A stretch of 64,000 nt of DNA from Trichormus variabilis 0441 (GCF_009856605.1 NZ_CP047242.1:2486001-2550000); one strand, 5' to 3'. Shown: positions 16,726 through 27,551, numbered from the stretch's first letter. Program-made: numbers and translations. The notes: a model not told the origin generated them from the letters alone.

Positions 16726-18981
16726 GTGAACATCAACGATATCACTATTCCCTTTCATGTAGACCTCAGTAACTGTAATAAAGAGCCAATTCATATTCCT
16801 GGGTTAATTCAACCTCATGGAGTACTTTTAGCATTACAAGAAATAGACTTAACGATTCTGCAAGTTAGTAATAATACATTCAATCTCTTAGGAAGACATC
16901 CTGAACAGTTACTCAATCAACATTTAAGTTGTTTACTAGAAGCAGAACAAATTAACTTATTACAGGATTGTTTGACGCAAGAAGATTTACAAATAATCAA
17001 TCCCCTAGAATTTATTATAAAATCCCACAACCAAAGCATTAATTTCGATGTTATTGCCCATCGTTCTAATGGTTTGTTGATTTTAGAATTGGAAGCTAAT
17101 TTATCAGACAAAAATTATTCATTTTTCCGATTTTATCACCTTGTAAAGCTAGCGATGCTAAAACTCCAAGGTGCGGCAACAACAACAGAAATCAGCCAGA
17201 TATTAGCTCAAGAAGTCCGAAAGATTACTGGCTTTGACAGAGTGATGGTTTATCGCTTTGATGAACAGTGGAATGGTAAAGTTATTGCCGAAGTAAGACC
17301 AGAATATCTTACATCTTATTTAGGGTTACATTATCCAGCATCTGATATTCCCCAACAAGCTAGAAAACTCTATAGCCAAAACTGGCTGAGGCTGATCCCA
17401 GATGCTAAATATCAACCAGTACCAATTGTTCCTACTAATCATCCCCTTAATAACCAGCCTTTAGATTTAAGTCGCTCAGTTCTTCGTAGTGTTTCCCCAC
17501 TACACATTGAATATATGCAGAATATGGGCGTGACAGCTTCTATGTCGATTTCAATCATGAAAAATCAGAAATTATGGGGACTCATTGCTTGCCATCATCA
17601 ATCACCAAAATACATACCCTATGAAATACGGAGTGCCTGTGAATTTTTAGGACAAATGACTTCTGTAGAAATGAGTGCTAAGGAAGATAGTGAAGATACA
17701 GAAGACAAAATTCGAGTGAAGTCTGTGCATAGCAAATTAGTCCAATATATGTCGGCGGAAAATGACTTTATTAATGCCTTAATTGACCATCAGCCGAACA
17801 TACTTGACCTGGTAAATGCACAAGGAGCAGCAGTTTGTTTTAACGGTAATTTTCGTACAGTCGGCCAAGTTCCGCCAATCCCAGATATTCAAGTTCTTGT
17901 GGAATGGATGAGTCAAAATATACATGAGGAGATTTTTGCCACAGATTCACTCGCAACAGTTTACCCAGATGCAGAAAAGTTGCGGGAAGTGGCTAGCGGC
18001 TTGATAGCACTTTCTATTTCTAGAAGTCAGAAAAACTATGTTTTATGGTTTCGTCCAGAGGTGGTAAGAACTGTAGATTGGGGAGGAAATCCTCATAAAC
18101 CTGTAGAAGTTATAGCCAATGGTGGAATACGCTTATCACCTCGTAAGTCTTTTGAATTATGGAAAGAAACAGTACTTTTAAAATCACATCCGTGGAAATC
18201 TTATGAAGTGAATGCAGCACTAGAGTTAAGAAGCGCAATTATTGGTATAGTGTTGCAAAAAGCAGATGAACTAGCACAGCTAAATATTGAACTGAAACGC
18301 AGCAATCAGGAACTAGATGCTTTTGCTTATATCGCTTCTCACGACTTGAAAGAACCACTGCGGGGAATTCATAATTATTCCAACTTTTTAATGGAAGATT
18401 ATGGCGAAATTATCGATGCACAAGGAAAGGAAAAGTTACTTACCCTGATTCGTCTCACCCAACGGATGGAAGATTTAATCGATTCGCTGCTGCATTTTTC
18501 CCGTTTGGGACGGGTTGATTTATCCATGCAGGACACCGACCTCAATGAAATTGTGCATCGCATTCTAGATATGTTAAGTGGGCGAATTGAGGAGACAGGG
18601 GTGGAAATTAGGATTGTACAATTACTGCCTGTAGTGTACTGCGATCGCATCCAAATCGGTGAAGTCTTCAGTAATCTCATTGCCAACTCCATCAAATACA
18701 ACGACAAAGCCAACAAATGGATTGAAATTGGCTACATTGACAACCAACCTCTACCACCCACATTTTACGTGCGAGATAATGGCATTGGTATTCGAGAAAA
18801 ACACTTTGAAGCCATTTTTCGTATCTTCAAACGACTACACAGCCCCAACAAATATGGTGGTGGTACAGGTGCAGGGCTGACCATAGCCAAAAAAATTGTC
18901 GAACGACATGGCGGTAAAATTTGGGTGGAGTCAACCTACGGCGAAGGTAGTACCTTCTATTTCACACTGCAAGGTGTGTAG
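16726..18981 (+). CDS. aphB: Biliverdin-type phytochrome histidine kinase
   Basis: This 751-residue protein has the order PAS-GAF-PHY-HisKA-HATPase. The N-terminal Cys17 sits in VDLSNCNKEPIHIPGLIQPHG, the site where bacteriophytochromes attach biliverdin. In the GAF domain the phycocyanobilin-binding cysteine of Cph1 (YHCH) is replaced by SPLH, so this is the CphB/AphB type and not the Cph1 type. The PHY tongue contains WFRPE. The kinase has H539 in IASHDLKEPLRG, an N-box and GTGAGLTIAKK. The start is GTG with AAGGA upstream. It is followed 82 bp later by a CheY-like regulator, its likely phospho-acceptor. The symbol is from remembered synteny with all2899. Confidence 0.9.
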   Translation: MNINDITIPFHVDLSNCNKEPIHIPGLIQPHGVLLALQEIDLTILQVSNNTFNLLGRHPEQLLNQHLSCLLEAEQINLLQDCLTQEDLQIINPLEFIIKSHNQSINFDVIAHRSNGLLILELEANLSDKNYSFFRFYHLVKLAMLKLQGAATTTEISQILAQEVRKITGFDRVMVYRFDEQWNGKVIAEVRPEYLTSYLGLHYPASDIPQQARKLYSQNWLRLIPDAKYQPVPIVPTNHPLNNQPLDLSRSVLRSVSPLHIEYMQNMGVTASMSISIMKNQKLWGLIACHHQSPKYIPYEIRSACEFLGQMTSVEMSAKEDSEDTEDKIRVKSVHSKLVQYMSAENDFINALIDHQPNILDLVNAQGAAVCFNGNFRTVGQVPPIPDIQVLVEWMSQNIHEEIFATDSLATVYPDAEKLREVASGLIALSISRSQKNYVLWFRPEVVRTVDWGGNPHKPVEVIANGGIRLSPRKSFELWKETVLLKSHPWKSYEVNAALELRSAIIGIVLQKADELAQLNIELKRSNQELDAFAYIASHDLKEPLRGIHNYSNFLMEDYGEIIDAQGKEKLLTLIRLTQRMEDLIDSLLHFSRLGRVDLSMQDTDLNEIVHRILDMLSGRIEETGVEIRIVQLLPVVYCDRIQIGEVFSNLIANSIKYNDKANKWIEIGYIDNQPLPPTFYVRDNGIGIREKHFEAIFRIFKRLHSPNKYGGGTGAGLTIAKKIVERHGGKIWVESTYGEGSTFYFTLQGV

Positions 18982-19063
18982 AAACATAACCAATTTCAAA
19001 TAGCCTACAACTAGGCTGCGCCAATAAAATTCAAAATTTAGAGAACTTTTAAGCACTCCCCAG

Positions 19064-19519
19064 ATGATTGGTAGCAACACCCAACCTTTATTAGTAATTG
19101 AAGATAGCGACGAAGATTTTGAGGCTTTGCAGCGAGTCATGCAACGAGAAGTTGTCTTAAATCCTGTTTTTCGTTGCACTGATGGTGAAGATGCTTTAGA
19201 TTTTCTCTACCATACAGGAGCTTATCTCGACCCAGCAACGGCTCCTTGTCCCTCGATTATTTTGCTTGATTTAAATTTACCGGGAACTGATGGGCGAGAA
19301 ATATTAGCGCAAATTAAACAGGATCATAATCTCAAACATATTCCTGTGATTGTCCTCACAACTTCTTGTAATCCTAAAGATATTGAAATATGTTACCAAT
19401 ATTGCGCCGCTAGTTATATCCTTAAGCCTATAGATATTAACCGTTTAGTTAAAACTATTCAAAGCTTTTTAACTTATTGGTTAGATATTGTGATTCTTCC
19501 TGATGCTGTTAGCAATTAG
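19064..19519 (+). CDS. Rcp-type single-domain response regulator
   Basis: This 151-residue receiver has the acidic pocket EDSDED, phospho-acceptor Asp69 in [12 protein letters not shown], a threonine in LTTS and the lysine in LKPID. The [12 protein letters not shown] motif and the small insertion before it are typical of the Rcp1/RcpB partners of cyanobacterial phytochromes. It has no output domain, so it likely relays the signal by dimerising or by passing phosphate to another protein, perhaps the hybrid kinase that starts 2 bp after its stop codon. The gene is co-directional with the phytochrome and probably in one operon. Confidence 0.9.
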   Translation: MIGSNTQPLLVIEDSDEDFEALQRVMQREVVLNPVFRCTDGEDALDFLYHTGAYLDPATAPCPSIILLDLNLPGTDGREILAQIKQDHNLKHIPVIVLTTSCNPKDIEICYQYCAASYILKPIDINRLVKTIQSFLTYWLDIVILPDAVSN

Positions 19520-19521
19520 TC

Positions 19522-21462
19522 ATGGCACAACCGCTAACCGTTTTAATTATTGATGATTGTGCTGAAGATCGCCAAGTTTATCGCCGCTATCTCCAGCAAG
19601 ACCAAGAGCATCACTATACAATTCTGGAACAAGAATCAGGAGAGGAGGCACTGGAATTATGTCGGCAGTTGCAACCTGATGTAATTTTATTAGACTTTTT
19701 ACTGCCAGACCAAGATGGACTAGAACTTCTGGCTGAATTACAAAAGCTGCTGCAAGGAAGTATGCCAGCTATAGTCATGTTAACGGGTTACGGTAATGAA
19801 GCGATCGCCGTACAAGCAATGAAAAGTGGTGTTCATGACTATTTAGTGAAAGAACAAACGACAGCAGAACGTTTGCGTTCCACTCTTCACTCTGCAATTA
19901 TCCAAACGCGATTACGCCAAGAACTTTCCCGGAGTCAGGAGCAATTACACGACAGCCAAAAATTTATTGAACGCATTGCAGAAACCACTCCGGGGATTTT
20001 GTACGTTCACGATTTAGTCGAAAAGCGGAATGTTTATATCAATGGTAAGGTTGGTAATTTATTAGGTCATACTCCCCAAACAATTCAAAATTTGGGAAAA
20101 GAATTTCTCATCACATTCATGCACCCTGAGGATTTAGTTCGGCTTCCGCAAGTATTTCAGCAGTTTGACTCAGCCAAAGATGGAGACATCATCGAACATG
20201 AGTATAGGATGCGACACGCTGATGGTGGATGGTGTTGGTTTTTTAGTCGTAATTCTGTGTTCATGAGAAACAGTGATGGTTCACCACGCCAAATAGTCGG
20301 TACAGCCTTTGATATCACCGCTCGTAAGCAAGCTGAAGAAGAACTACGCTCTAGCAATGAACGTTTCCGACTAGCTGCCGCCGCCGTGAATTCTCTCATT
20401 TATGAATGGGATATAAAAAAAGGTACGGTCACTAGGACGGAGGGATTGACCCGGATTTTAGGCTACTCTGTGGAGGAAGCCACCCCAAATATTGAATGGT
20501 GGCAAGAGCAAATTCATCCTGACGACCAGGACTTTTTGGTTGAGCAATTCCAAAATCCACCTGTTAATCAAACTCATTATACTTTTGAATATCGCATCCG
20601 ACACAAAAACAATCAGTATTTATACGTATTAGATCAAGGGATAATCACCAGAGATGAAAATGGCCAGCCAGTGCGAGTAGTCGGTAGTGCAACCGATATT
20701 AGCGATCGCAAACTTGCGGAAGCAGAACGCGACCAACTATTGCAATTAGAAAAATTAGCCCGTGCGGAAGCAGAAGCCGCCAATCAAACGAAAGATGAGT
20801 TTGTGGCGATGGTATCTCATGATTTGCGATCGCCATTGAATGCAATTCTCGGCTGGTCACAATTGTTACGAACTCGCCAGCTTGATGAAAGCACATTTAC
20901 CCGTGCGTTAGAAACCATTGAACGCAACGCACAATCACAGTCAAAACTTTTGGAGGACTTACTGGATATGTCTCGTATCCTCAGGGGTAAGTTACAGTTG
21001 GAGTTTTGCCTAGTGGAGTTACCTGCTATTATCGGCGTAGCAATTGAGACTGCTTATCCCTCAGCCAAAGCTAAAGATATTCATTTAAAGTCGGTGATAG
21101 ATGAATCAATTCCACTGATTCCTGGTGATATCAATCGCTTGTTACAAGTTTTAGGCAATCTGCTTTCAAATGCGATTAAATTCACACCTCCAGAAGGACA
21201 GATCACAGTCCAACTATCATATACAGACTCTGAAGCTCACATCACAGTGATTGATACAGGTATTGGGATTAAGTCAGAATTTTTACCCTACGTTTTTGAG
21301 CGCTACCGTCAAGCGGACTGCCAACATAAACAACATGGTTTGGGTTTAGGGTTAGCGATCGCCCGTTATCTCATAGAATTACACGGCGGGGCGATTCATG
21401 TGAATAGCCTGGGTGAGGGACAAGGAACTACTTTCACTATTAAATTACCATTGCACCAATAA
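19522..21462 (+). CDS. Receiver-PAS-PAS histidine kinase
   Basis: This 646-residue cytoplasmic protein has an N-terminal receiver (Asp58 in ILLDFLLPDQDG, lysine in DYLVKEQ), two PAS/PAC domains at about 145-270 and 275-400 (second PAC ending VVGSATDISDRK), and a kinase with His433 in MVSHDLRSPLNAI, an N-box LSNAIKF, a G1 box DTGIGI and a G2 box GLGLGLAIA. It starts 2 bp after the single-domain regulator, so translation is probably coupled. It may receive phosphate from the phytochrome through its receiver and add PAS-based input of its own. No output domain follows the kinase. Confidence 0.9.
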   Translation: MAQPLTVLIIDDCAEDRQVYRRYLQQDQEHHYTILEQESGEEALELCRQLQPDVILLDFLLPDQDGLELLAELQKLLQGSMPAIVMLTGYGNEAIAVQAMKSGVHDYLVKEQTTAERLRSTLHSAIIQTRLRQELSRSQEQLHDSQKFIERIAETTPGILYVHDLVEKRNVYINGKVGNLLGHTPQTIQNLGKEFLITFMHPEDLVRLPQVFQQFDSAKDGDIIEHEYRMRHADGGWCWFFSRNSVFMRNSDGSPRQIVGTAFDITARKQAEEELRSSNERFRLAAAAVNSLIYEWDIKKGTVTRTEGLTRILGYSVEEATPNIEWWQEQIHPDDQDFLVEQFQNPPVNQTHYTFEYRIRHKNNQYLYVLDQGIITRDENGQPVRVVGSATDISDRKLAEAERDQLLQLEKLARAEAEAANQTKDEFVAMVSHDLRSPLNAILGWSQLLRTRQLDESTFTRALETIERNAQSQSKLLEDLLDMSRILRGKLQLEFCLVELPAIIGVAIETAYPSAKAKDIHLKSVIDESIPLIPGDINRLLQVLGNLLSNAIKFTPPEGQITVQLSYTDSEAHITVIDTGIGIKSEFLPYVFERYRQADCQHKQHGLGLGLAIARYLIELHGGAIHVNSLGEGQGTTFTIKLPLHQ

Positions 21463-21617
21463 TATTTGTAGAGGTTAGGAATGATAAAAGCTTCCTACTA
21501 TTGTGCTGAGGCAGTGATTAGTTAGATTTTATTTGTCAGTCCCTCAATCCTCACAAGTTCCTCAAGTTTAACCAATATTATAAATAGGATTTCACTATAC
21601 TTGCTCTTGGTTACTGA

Positions 21618-21809
21618 TTACTTAACTTGTAACAGATAGCTCATACAATGCCCCATGAGAAAGTAGACTACTAACATAGCCGCAGCAGCCAGCGCCACTA
21701 ATGTCCCTGCCAACATAAGAGAGAATTCCTTATTCTCCACAGCCTTCTCCATTAGGTGCAGCGACCATGCCACCAAGGCTACATCAAATAATAAAATAGG
21801 AATCAACAT
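21618..21809 (-). CDS. Small two-span membrane protein, hypothetical
   Basis: This 63-residue frame contains two hydrophobic segments (MLIPILLFDVALVAWSLHL and FSLMLAGTLVALAAAAMLVVYFL) separated by a charged turn MEKAVENKE. That layout suggests an inner or thylakoid membrane hairpin protein. The family was not recognised and no clear ribosome site was seen. It lies alone between the hybrid kinase and hisF, both at some distance. The composition argues for a real small gene. Confidence 0.55.
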   Translation of the reverse strand: MLIPILLFDVALVAWSLHLMEKAVENKEFSLMLAGTLVALAAAAMLVVYFLMGHCMSYLLQVK

Positions 21810-21914
21810 ATTTTTTAATATTTATTAATACTTGTAAATCAATCTTAACATCCTTTTCGAGAACTGTACCCGACTTGTGCTAGACGTAATGTAAATTCCA
21901 TGATGTCTTTAGAA

Positions 21915-22688
21915 CTATGCGTATAAGCGGACTGGAACTTGGCAATCACGCAAATAATTCTTAATTTCAGCCACGCTGAGTTGACCGTAATGTAGCAGCG
22001 ATGCCAATAAAGCAGCTTCCGCTTTCCCTTCAGTTAAAGCAGTGTATATATGTTCACAGTTACCCGCACCACCAGAAGCAATAACTGGTATTTCTACAGA
22101 CTCAGCAATTGCCCGTGTTAACTCTAGATCGTAACCAGCTTGAGTACCATCAGCATCCATACTCGTTACCAAGAGTTCACCTGCACCGCGCTTTTCCACT
22201 TCTTTCGCCCATGATAAGGCATCCAAACCCGTGTTTTCTCTACCACCACGCACGTAAACATCCCAACCGGGATTACTGGGATCTACTCTGCGTCTAGCAT
22301 CAATCGCTACAACGATGCACTGATTACCAAAGCGATCGCTCGCCCGATCAATCAATTCTGGGTCACGTACTGCCGCAGAGTTAATACTAACCTTGTCTGC
22401 CCCAGCGCGTAACAAAGCTTTAACATTTTCTAAGGATTGAATACCACCACCTACAGTCAGGGGAATAAAGACCTGCTCGGCAGTCCGGTAAACAACGTCA
22501 ATGATCGTATCCCGGTCTTCATGAGTAGCCGTAATATCCAGAAACACTAACTCATCAGCCCCAGCATCGTTGTAAACCTTGGCCAGTTCTACCGGATCAC
22601 CAGCATCCTTGAGATCAACAAAGTTAACTCCTTTAACTACCCGTCCCGCCTTCACATCTAAACAAGGTAAGATTCTTTTAGATAACAT
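21915..22688 (-). CDS. hisF: Imidazole glycerol phosphate synthase subunit HisF
   Basis: This 257-residue (beta/alpha)8-barrel has the catalytic Asp11 in [13 protein letters not shown] and the second acid in IVVAIDARR. Phosphate-binding segments VGGGIQS and IASGGAGN are present. HisF uses ammonia delivered by HisH to cyclise PRFAR into IGP and AICAR in histidine synthesis, in the cytoplasm. Length matches the family. It is not in a his operon here, which is normal for cyanobacteria. It diverges from ruvB with a 153-bp gap. Confidence 0.95.
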   Translation of the reverse strand: MLSKRILPCLDVKAGRVVKGVNFVDLKDAGDPVELAKVYNDAGADELVFLDITATHEDRDTIIDVVYRTAEQVFIPLTVGGGIQSLENVKALLRAGADKVSINSAAVRDPELIDRASDRFGNQCIVVAIDARRRVDPSNPGWDVYVRGGRENTGLDALSWAKEVEKRGAGELLVTSMDADGTQAGYDLELTRAIAESVEIPVIASGGAGNCEHIYTALTEGKAEAALLASLLHYGQLSVAEIKNYLRDCQVPVRLYA

Positions 22689-22841
22689 AATAATTTTTTA
22701 CTCCTGGGTAATTGTCCGGAATTTAAATTTTAAATTGACCTGTGTATTTTCTCACCAAAATCTTCGCCACCATTTCTACTACCAGTATTACGGCGAAGAA
22801 TTAACGCAAACAGTCCTAAACTTAGAGTTGCAAGCTGAATT

Positions 22842-23942
22842 ATGGCGATCATCTCCTCAAAAAAACAGCCCCCAGAACCCAACGGACAGCCAAACAAGCG
22901 CCCGGAGTCAGCACCAGCCGCCCCTAAAGAGAAGGTTTTGCAACCTGAAGCTGCTATTGATGAGCAAGGTAAGCAAGAAGAAAGTATCAGACCACAAAAA
23001 TTCGCCGACTACATCGGACAGAAAGACCTGAAAGACGTGCTGGACATTGCCATCAAAGCAGCCAAGTCGCGGGGTGAAGTTTTGGATCACTTGCTACTGT
23101 ATGGCCCGCCAGGATTGGGTAAAACAACAATGGCAATGATATTAGCTTCGGAAATGGGAGTCAATTACAAAATCACTAGTGCGCCCGCCTTAGAACGTCC
23201 CAGAGATATTGTCGGGCTACTAGTGAACCTCAAACCCGGTGATATTTTATTTATTGATGAAATCCATCGACTTTCGCGGATGACCGAAGAAATTCTCTAT
23301 CCGGCAATGGAAGATTACCGCTTAGATATCACCGTGGGTAAAGGTTCCAGCGCTCGGATTCGGAGTATACCTTTGTCTAAGTTTACCTTAGTGGGGGCAA
23401 CAACCCGCGTAGGTGCCTTAACTTCACCACTGCGCGATCGCTTCGGCTTAATTCAAAAACTGCGCTTTTACGAAGTTGACGAACTCAGCCAAATAGTCCT
23501 GCGGAGCGCTCAGTTACTCCAAACCCAAGTTACCGACGACGGAGCCACAGAAATCGCCCGTCGTTCACGGGGAACACCACGTATCGCCAATCGCTTACTT
23601 AAACGTGTCCGCGATTATGCACAGGTAAAATCCTGCACAGAAGTTAGCCAAAATATTGCTGCCGAAGCACTACAGCTATTTCAAGTAGACCCATGCGGAC
23701 TCGATTGGACAGACCGTCGAATGCTCAGTGTGATTATCGAGCAATTTAACGGTGGCCCCGTAGGTTTAGAAACAATTGCCGCCGCGACCGGAGAAGATAC
23801 CCAAACAATAGAAGAAGTATACGAACCTTACCTGATGCAAATTGGCTATCTCAGTCGGACTCCCCGTGGTCGCACAGCCACCAAAGCCGCCTATAAACAC
23901 ATGGGATTTACGCCACCAAACGAGCAGCTATCTTTACTTTAA
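22842..23942 (+). CDS. ruvB: Holliday junction branch migration ATPase RuvB
   Basis: This 366-residue AAA+ protein has Walker [10 protein letters not shown], Walker B FIDEIHR, sensor segment [17 protein letters not shown] with the arginine finger, and a C-terminal winged helix containing [13 protein letters not shown]. RuvB hexamers drive branch migration with RuvA and RuvC in recombination repair. The first 45 residues are a charged, proline-rich extension common in cyanobacterial RuvB. The start ATG 22842 gives this extension; a later start would lose part of it but not the [11 protein letters not shown] conserved beginning. Confidence 0.95.
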   Translation: MAIISSKKQPPEPNGQPNKRPESAPAAPKEKVLQPEAAIDEQGKQEESIRPQKFADYIGQKDLKDVLDIAIKAAKSRGEVLDHLLLYGPPGLGKTTMAMILASEMGVNYKITSAPALERPRDIVGLLVNLKPGDILFIDEIHRLSRMTEEILYPAMEDYRLDITVGKGSSARIRSIPLSKFTLVGATTRVGALTSPLRDRFGLIQKLRFYEVDELSQIVLRSAQLLQTQVTDDGATEIARRSRGTPRIANRLLKRVRDYAQVKSCTEVSQNIAAEALQLFQVDPCGLDWTDRRMLSVIIEQFNGGPVGLETIAAATGEDTQTIEEVYEPYLMQIGYLSRTPRGRTATKAAYKHMGFTPPNEQLSLL

Positions 23943-24001
23943 TGATTGGTAATAGGTAATGGGTAAAGGGTAATCGGTAATTGGTCAATCGTTTTACACT
24001 A

Positions 24002-24088
24002 CCCAATCCCCAATCCCCAGTCCCCAATCCCCAGTCCCCAGTCCCCAATCCCCAGTCCCCAGTCCCCAATCCCCAATCCCCAACCCCC
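24002..24088. repeat. STRR heptamer repeat CCCCAAT/CCCCAGT
   Basis: About twelve heptamers of CCCCAAT or CCCCAGT lie in a row between ruvB and the TPR gene. This is a classic short tandemly repeated repetitive sequence of heterocystous cyanobacteria. Related short runs occur at 28581-28607 and 29331-29368. Confidence 0.9.
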
Positions 24089-24107
24089 TAGCCACAACTC
24101 AACCCAG

Positions 24108-24917
24108 ATGATAATTAAGTTAATTAGTGTTGTTCTCAGCTTATTAGTTTTGTTTGGCTGGGGTACACCAGTCATGGCACAATCTCCGCAACCATCGATT
24201 ACCCAGGAACAAATAGCACAAGGGGAGGAATGGAAAAATCAGGCATTTAAGGCCACAAATAAAGGTGATTTTGTCACCGCAGAAAAGTATTGGACAAAAA
24301 TTATTGATAATTTCCCTACTAATGCTGGGGCTTGGAGTAATCGCGGCAATTCGCGGGTGAGTCAGAATAAGTTACAAGCAGCGCTGACAGATTTCAACAA
24401 AGCTATAGAATTAGCCCCGAATGTTACCGACCCGTATTTAAATCGGGGTACAGCATTAGAAGGCTTAGGGAAATGGTCTGAAGCGATCGCTGATTATAAT
24501 CATGTCCTAGACCTCGACCCTAACGATGCAATGGCCTATAACAATCGGGGTAATGCTAAAGCAGGTTTAGGGAAATGGTCGGAAGCGATCGCAGATTACA
24601 AAAAATCCTTTGAAATTGCCCCAAACTTTGCCTTCGCCCGTGCCAACTACGCCATTGCCCTTTACGAAACTGGGCAAAAAGATGAGGCAATCCGGGAGAT
24701 GCGTAATATTGTTCGTAAATACCCCAACTTCGCAGATGTCCGCGCCGCCCTAACAGCTATTTACTGGGTAAACGGACAACAAGGTGAAGCCGAAAGCAAC
24801 TGGGTAGCGGCTTATGGTTTAGATACCCGATATAAAGATATGAACTGGGTAAAAAACATCCGTCGCTGGCCGCCTAGTATGGTGTCAGCCTTAGATAAGT
24901 TTTTGCAAATCAAGTAA
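24108..24917 (+). CDS. Secreted TPR-repeat protein
   Basis: This 269-residue protein has an N-terminal signal peptide (hydrophobic core [12 protein letters not shown], cleavage-like site VMAQS), so it is probably in the periplasm or thylakoid lumen. After residue 40 come about six TPR units of 34 residues, for example [30 protein letters not shown]. Two central units share [12 protein letters not shown] exactly, pointing to internal duplication. TPR proteins scaffold protein complexes and many cyanobacterial ones help photosystem assembly, but the partner is not known here. The heptamer repeat just upstream lies in its presumed 5' region. Confidence 0.8.
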   Translation: MIIKLISVVLSLLVLFGWGTPVMAQSPQPSITQEQIAQGEEWKNQAFKATNKGDFVTAEKYWTKIIDNFPTNAGAWSNRGNSRVSQNKLQAALTDFNKAIELAPNVTDPYLNRGTALEGLGKWSEAIADYNHVLDLDPNDAMAYNNRGNAKAGLGKWSEAIADYKKSFEIAPNFAFARANYAIALYETGQKDEAIREMRNIVRKYPNFADVRAALTAIYWVNGQQGEAESNWVAAYGLDTRYKDMNWVKNIRRWPPSMVSALDKFLQIK

Positions 24918-24932
24918 GATATATTTACGGGA

Positions 24933-25006
<74 letters not shown>

Positions 25007-25057
25007 TTAACCACACGATTTATAACAGTAACACACATTTTTCATAAAAGCAAAGTT

Positions 25058-26554
25058 TTATTGTTTCAGTCGCTTCTGTGCCAAAGCCATTAGTCTTTGC
25101 CCTTCCGGGTAGGCTGTTGTTCCAGGTTTGATAGTATTTAGCTGATTGATAATCCCTTGTATTTGACCTTGGAACTGTTGCGGGTCAGAGGGAGGAGCCG
25201 CAATCAAACTTTGAATTTGTTCATTAGCTTGTTTCAGTGATGACTGCGACTCAGTTTCAGCTTGCAGTCGAGTTTCGATAATTCCTAAGTTGGTTTGGTA
25301 ATTTGCTAATAACTTCTGCGCTTCCACATAACCGGGTTCTTCTACGCGCACATTTTCTAATTGCTCAATTGCTGTTGACCACAGTTTAGCAATTTGCTTC
25401 CATTTTGTTTCTGTATGTGGTGGGTTTTGGGAGGCTTGAGCCGCAGCCAAGGCAAATTGTTTGGCACCTTCAATTAATTTGCCACTTTTAGGATCAACAA
25501 TGCCCTGAATTTTGCCCTGGTAAATTGCCAATAACTTTTGTGCTTCCAAGTATCTAGGGTTTTCTAAGGGAACTTGGTTAATGCGGCTCATGGCTTGTTG
25601 CCATAGTTCCGAGGCTGTTTGCGGCTGTGTTTGCTTGATTTTCTCGGCGGCGAGATCAAATTCTTGAGCCGCGACAATGAAACTACCAATTCGAGCGTTT
25701 TCAAAATCCCGTGTGTAGGCTCTTAGCTTCGCTTTTGCGGTTTTTGCAGCTAATGTTTGTGCGGGAATTTCTTCTAACTGGTCGATTCCCGCTTGCCAAG
25801 AAGCGATCGCCTGTTCTCTATCTTTGCTATTAGCCGCTTGTTCATATTGTTTTTTCGCCAATTCTATGGCTAGTTCACCTTGATTAAGTGGTGTTAAAGC
25901 ATTCTTGTCTTGAAAAACAACAGCACTAATTCGTGCAGTCCGTTGACGAGCTGCTTCAAACTCATCTAAAGTAAATCGCCAACTGCAACCAAACAAACTA
26001 CAGTAAGCCTGGGGATAATATCCGAGAAACCAAACTGGTAGATTATCTAGATGTTTTTGTGCTTCTTGAACCTTTTTTGCACCCTCCTCAATATCAAATG
26101 AACTAGTAGCTTTATTAATTAACTGGTCAGCTTGCTCCAGATTTTGAATTACTCCCCGATAGTGATAATCCATACTCATATAGCTGGGTAACAGTAGGAT
26201 TGGTACTGTTCTCGCCACAGGCCAGCGAATCATGGGATAAGGTAAATTCACTACCCAGACAATCCCCGCCGAACTACCCACGAGAATTACTGTCCATTTG
26301 ATTTTGGTAAAAAGTCCAGGCGCTTGATTTGCTTTTGCAGCTTGCTTGAGGACTTTCTCATTAAATTGCGGATATATGTCCAAAAATATATCCCGTAACT
26401 CGTCTATCTGAGCAGGAGAGCCTGTTTCTAAACGCAATTTCTCTAATCGTTTAATTACTATTTCCCGTTCAATCTTACTAACTTGGTCATTACCACTACA
26501 TTTTTCCACTTCTGCTAGCAATAGTTTCCAGGCTCTTTGATTGAGGCGATACAT
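25058..26554 (-). CDS. Membrane-anchored helical protein, hypothetical
   Basis: This 498-residue protein has a short N-terminal helical domain (1-85), a hydrophobic region at about 87-125 (WTVILVGSSAGIVWVV and VPILLLPSYM) and a long, mostly helical C-terminal part rich in Ala, Gln and Glu. The latter contains a repeated module ending in P-Y-EAQKLLA-YQ at two places (NPRYLEAQKLLAIYQ and EPGYVEAQKLLANYQ) and a last PEGQRLMALAQ, so about three 70-90-residue TPR-like units. Similar proteins are widespread in cyanobacteria without known function. A scaffold at the membrane is an inference only. Confidence 0.75.
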   Translation of the reverse strand: MYRLNQRAWKLLLAEVEKCSGNDQVSKIEREIVIKRLEKLRLETGSPAQIDELRDIFLDIYPQFNEKVLKQAAKANQAPGLFTKIKWTVILVGSSAGIVWVVNLPYPMIRWPVARTVPILLLPSYMSMDYHYRGVIQNLEQADQLINKATSSFDIEEGAKKVQEAQKHLDNLPVWFLGYYPQAYCSLFGCSWRFTLDEFEAARQRTARISAVVFQDKNALTPLNQGELAIELAKKQYEQAANSKDREQAIASWQAGIDQLEEIPAQTLAAKTAKAKLRAYTRDFENARIGSFIVAAQEFDLAAEKIKQTQPQTASELWQQAMSRINQVPLENPRYLEAQKLLAIYQGKIQGIVDPKSGKLIEGAKQFALAAAQASQNPPHTETKWKQIAKLWSTAIEQLENVRVEEPGYVEAQKLLANYQTNLGIIETRLQAETESQSSLKQANEQIQSLIAAPPSDPQQFQGQIQGIINQLNTIKPGTTAYPEGQRLMALAQKRLKQ

Positions 26555-26738
26555 AGAGATAAAGTATAATCTATGATACTAGTATTCCCATCATCACCCA
26601 AAAAACTTAACTGGCAGAAATAAGACAGCGTGTCATCAGGTCAATAATCTACGGTACTGGATTTTTACAAATGACTAACGACCATAAGATATATTGTTAA
26701 AATTTATAAGTAGCATAAGAAAATACTTATTATCTCAA

Positions 26739-27515
26739 ATGCCAACTGCTTTAATTACGGGTGCTTCTGGCGGTATAGGTAAAGCCTTTGCTCAAGAATT
26801 AGCGGCGCGTCAGACAAATCTTGTGCTTGTAGCGCGATCGCAAGATAAGTTACATCAATTAGCTCAAGAATTACAACAGCAGCACAAAATTCAAGTAGAT
26901 GTAATCGCTAAAGACTTAACAGAAACAGATGCAGTCGCGGATGTATTTGATATCACCAAAAGCCAAGGACTGACAATTGATTGTTTAATTAACAATGCTG
27001 GGTTCGGCGATTATGGTGACTTTGCCGAAAGCGATCGCACAAGACAAATTAAAATTGTCCAGTTAAACGTTTTAGCATTGGTAGATTTAACCCATAGATT
27101 CTTGCCTTTAATGCGTCAAAGCCGTTCGGGAAGCATTATTAACGTCGCTTCTATTGCAGGCTTTCAACCGATACCTTATCTTTCCGTTTATGCCGCAAGT
27201 AAGGCTTTTATTGTGAGTTTTAGTGAAGCTTTATGGGCAGAAAATCGCCAATATGGTGTTCGTGTTTTAGTTACTTGTCCAGGGCCAACAGAAACTGACT
27301 TTTTTACTGAGGCTAATTTTCCCCAAGCTTTGGCGGAAACCACAAATAAGGTAATGAGTTCTGAAGAAGTTGTCTTGAAATCACTCAAAGCCTTGGAAAA
27401 CTGGGAACCAACGGTAATTATCAGTGATACTAGTACCCAACTTAGAAGCAATGTGGCTCGACTTGTACCACGCAAAACTTTGCTTAGTCTTTTAGCTAAA
27501 CACTTTAAAGCTTAG
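26739..27515 (+). CDS. Short-chain dehydrogenase/reductase
   Basis: This 258-residue classical SDR has the cofactor motif TGASGGIGKAF, the NNAGFGDYG segment, the serine region SIINVASIAG and the catalytic YAASK. An arginine after the second strand (LVARSQDKL) favours NADP(H). The C-terminal half is like the DltE/YqjQ-type SDRs of about 260 residues acting on lipids or other unspecified alcohols and ketones. ATG 26739 is chosen over the upstream TTG 26694 because it directly precedes the first beta strand. Confidence 0.85.
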   Translation: MPTALITGASGGIGKAFAQELAARQTNLVLVARSQDKLHQLAQELQQQHKIQVDVIAKDLTETDAVADVFDITKSQGLTIDCLINNAGFGDYGDFAESDRTRQIKIVQLNVLALVDLTHRFLPLMRQSRSGSIINVASIAGFQPIPYLSVYAASKAFIVSFSEALWAENRQYGVRVLVTCPGPTETDFFTEANFPQALAETTNKVMSSEEVVLKSLKALENWEPTVIISDTSTQLRSNVARLVPRKTLLSLLAKHFKA

Positions 27516-27551
27516 TTGTCAGATACTTCCAGATAAAACAATATCCAAAAT

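Noticed and set aside
22579..23031. 150-codon plus-strand frame spanning the hisF-ruvB gap
   Set aside because: It overlaps both well-defined genes in other frames and its start lies inside hisF.
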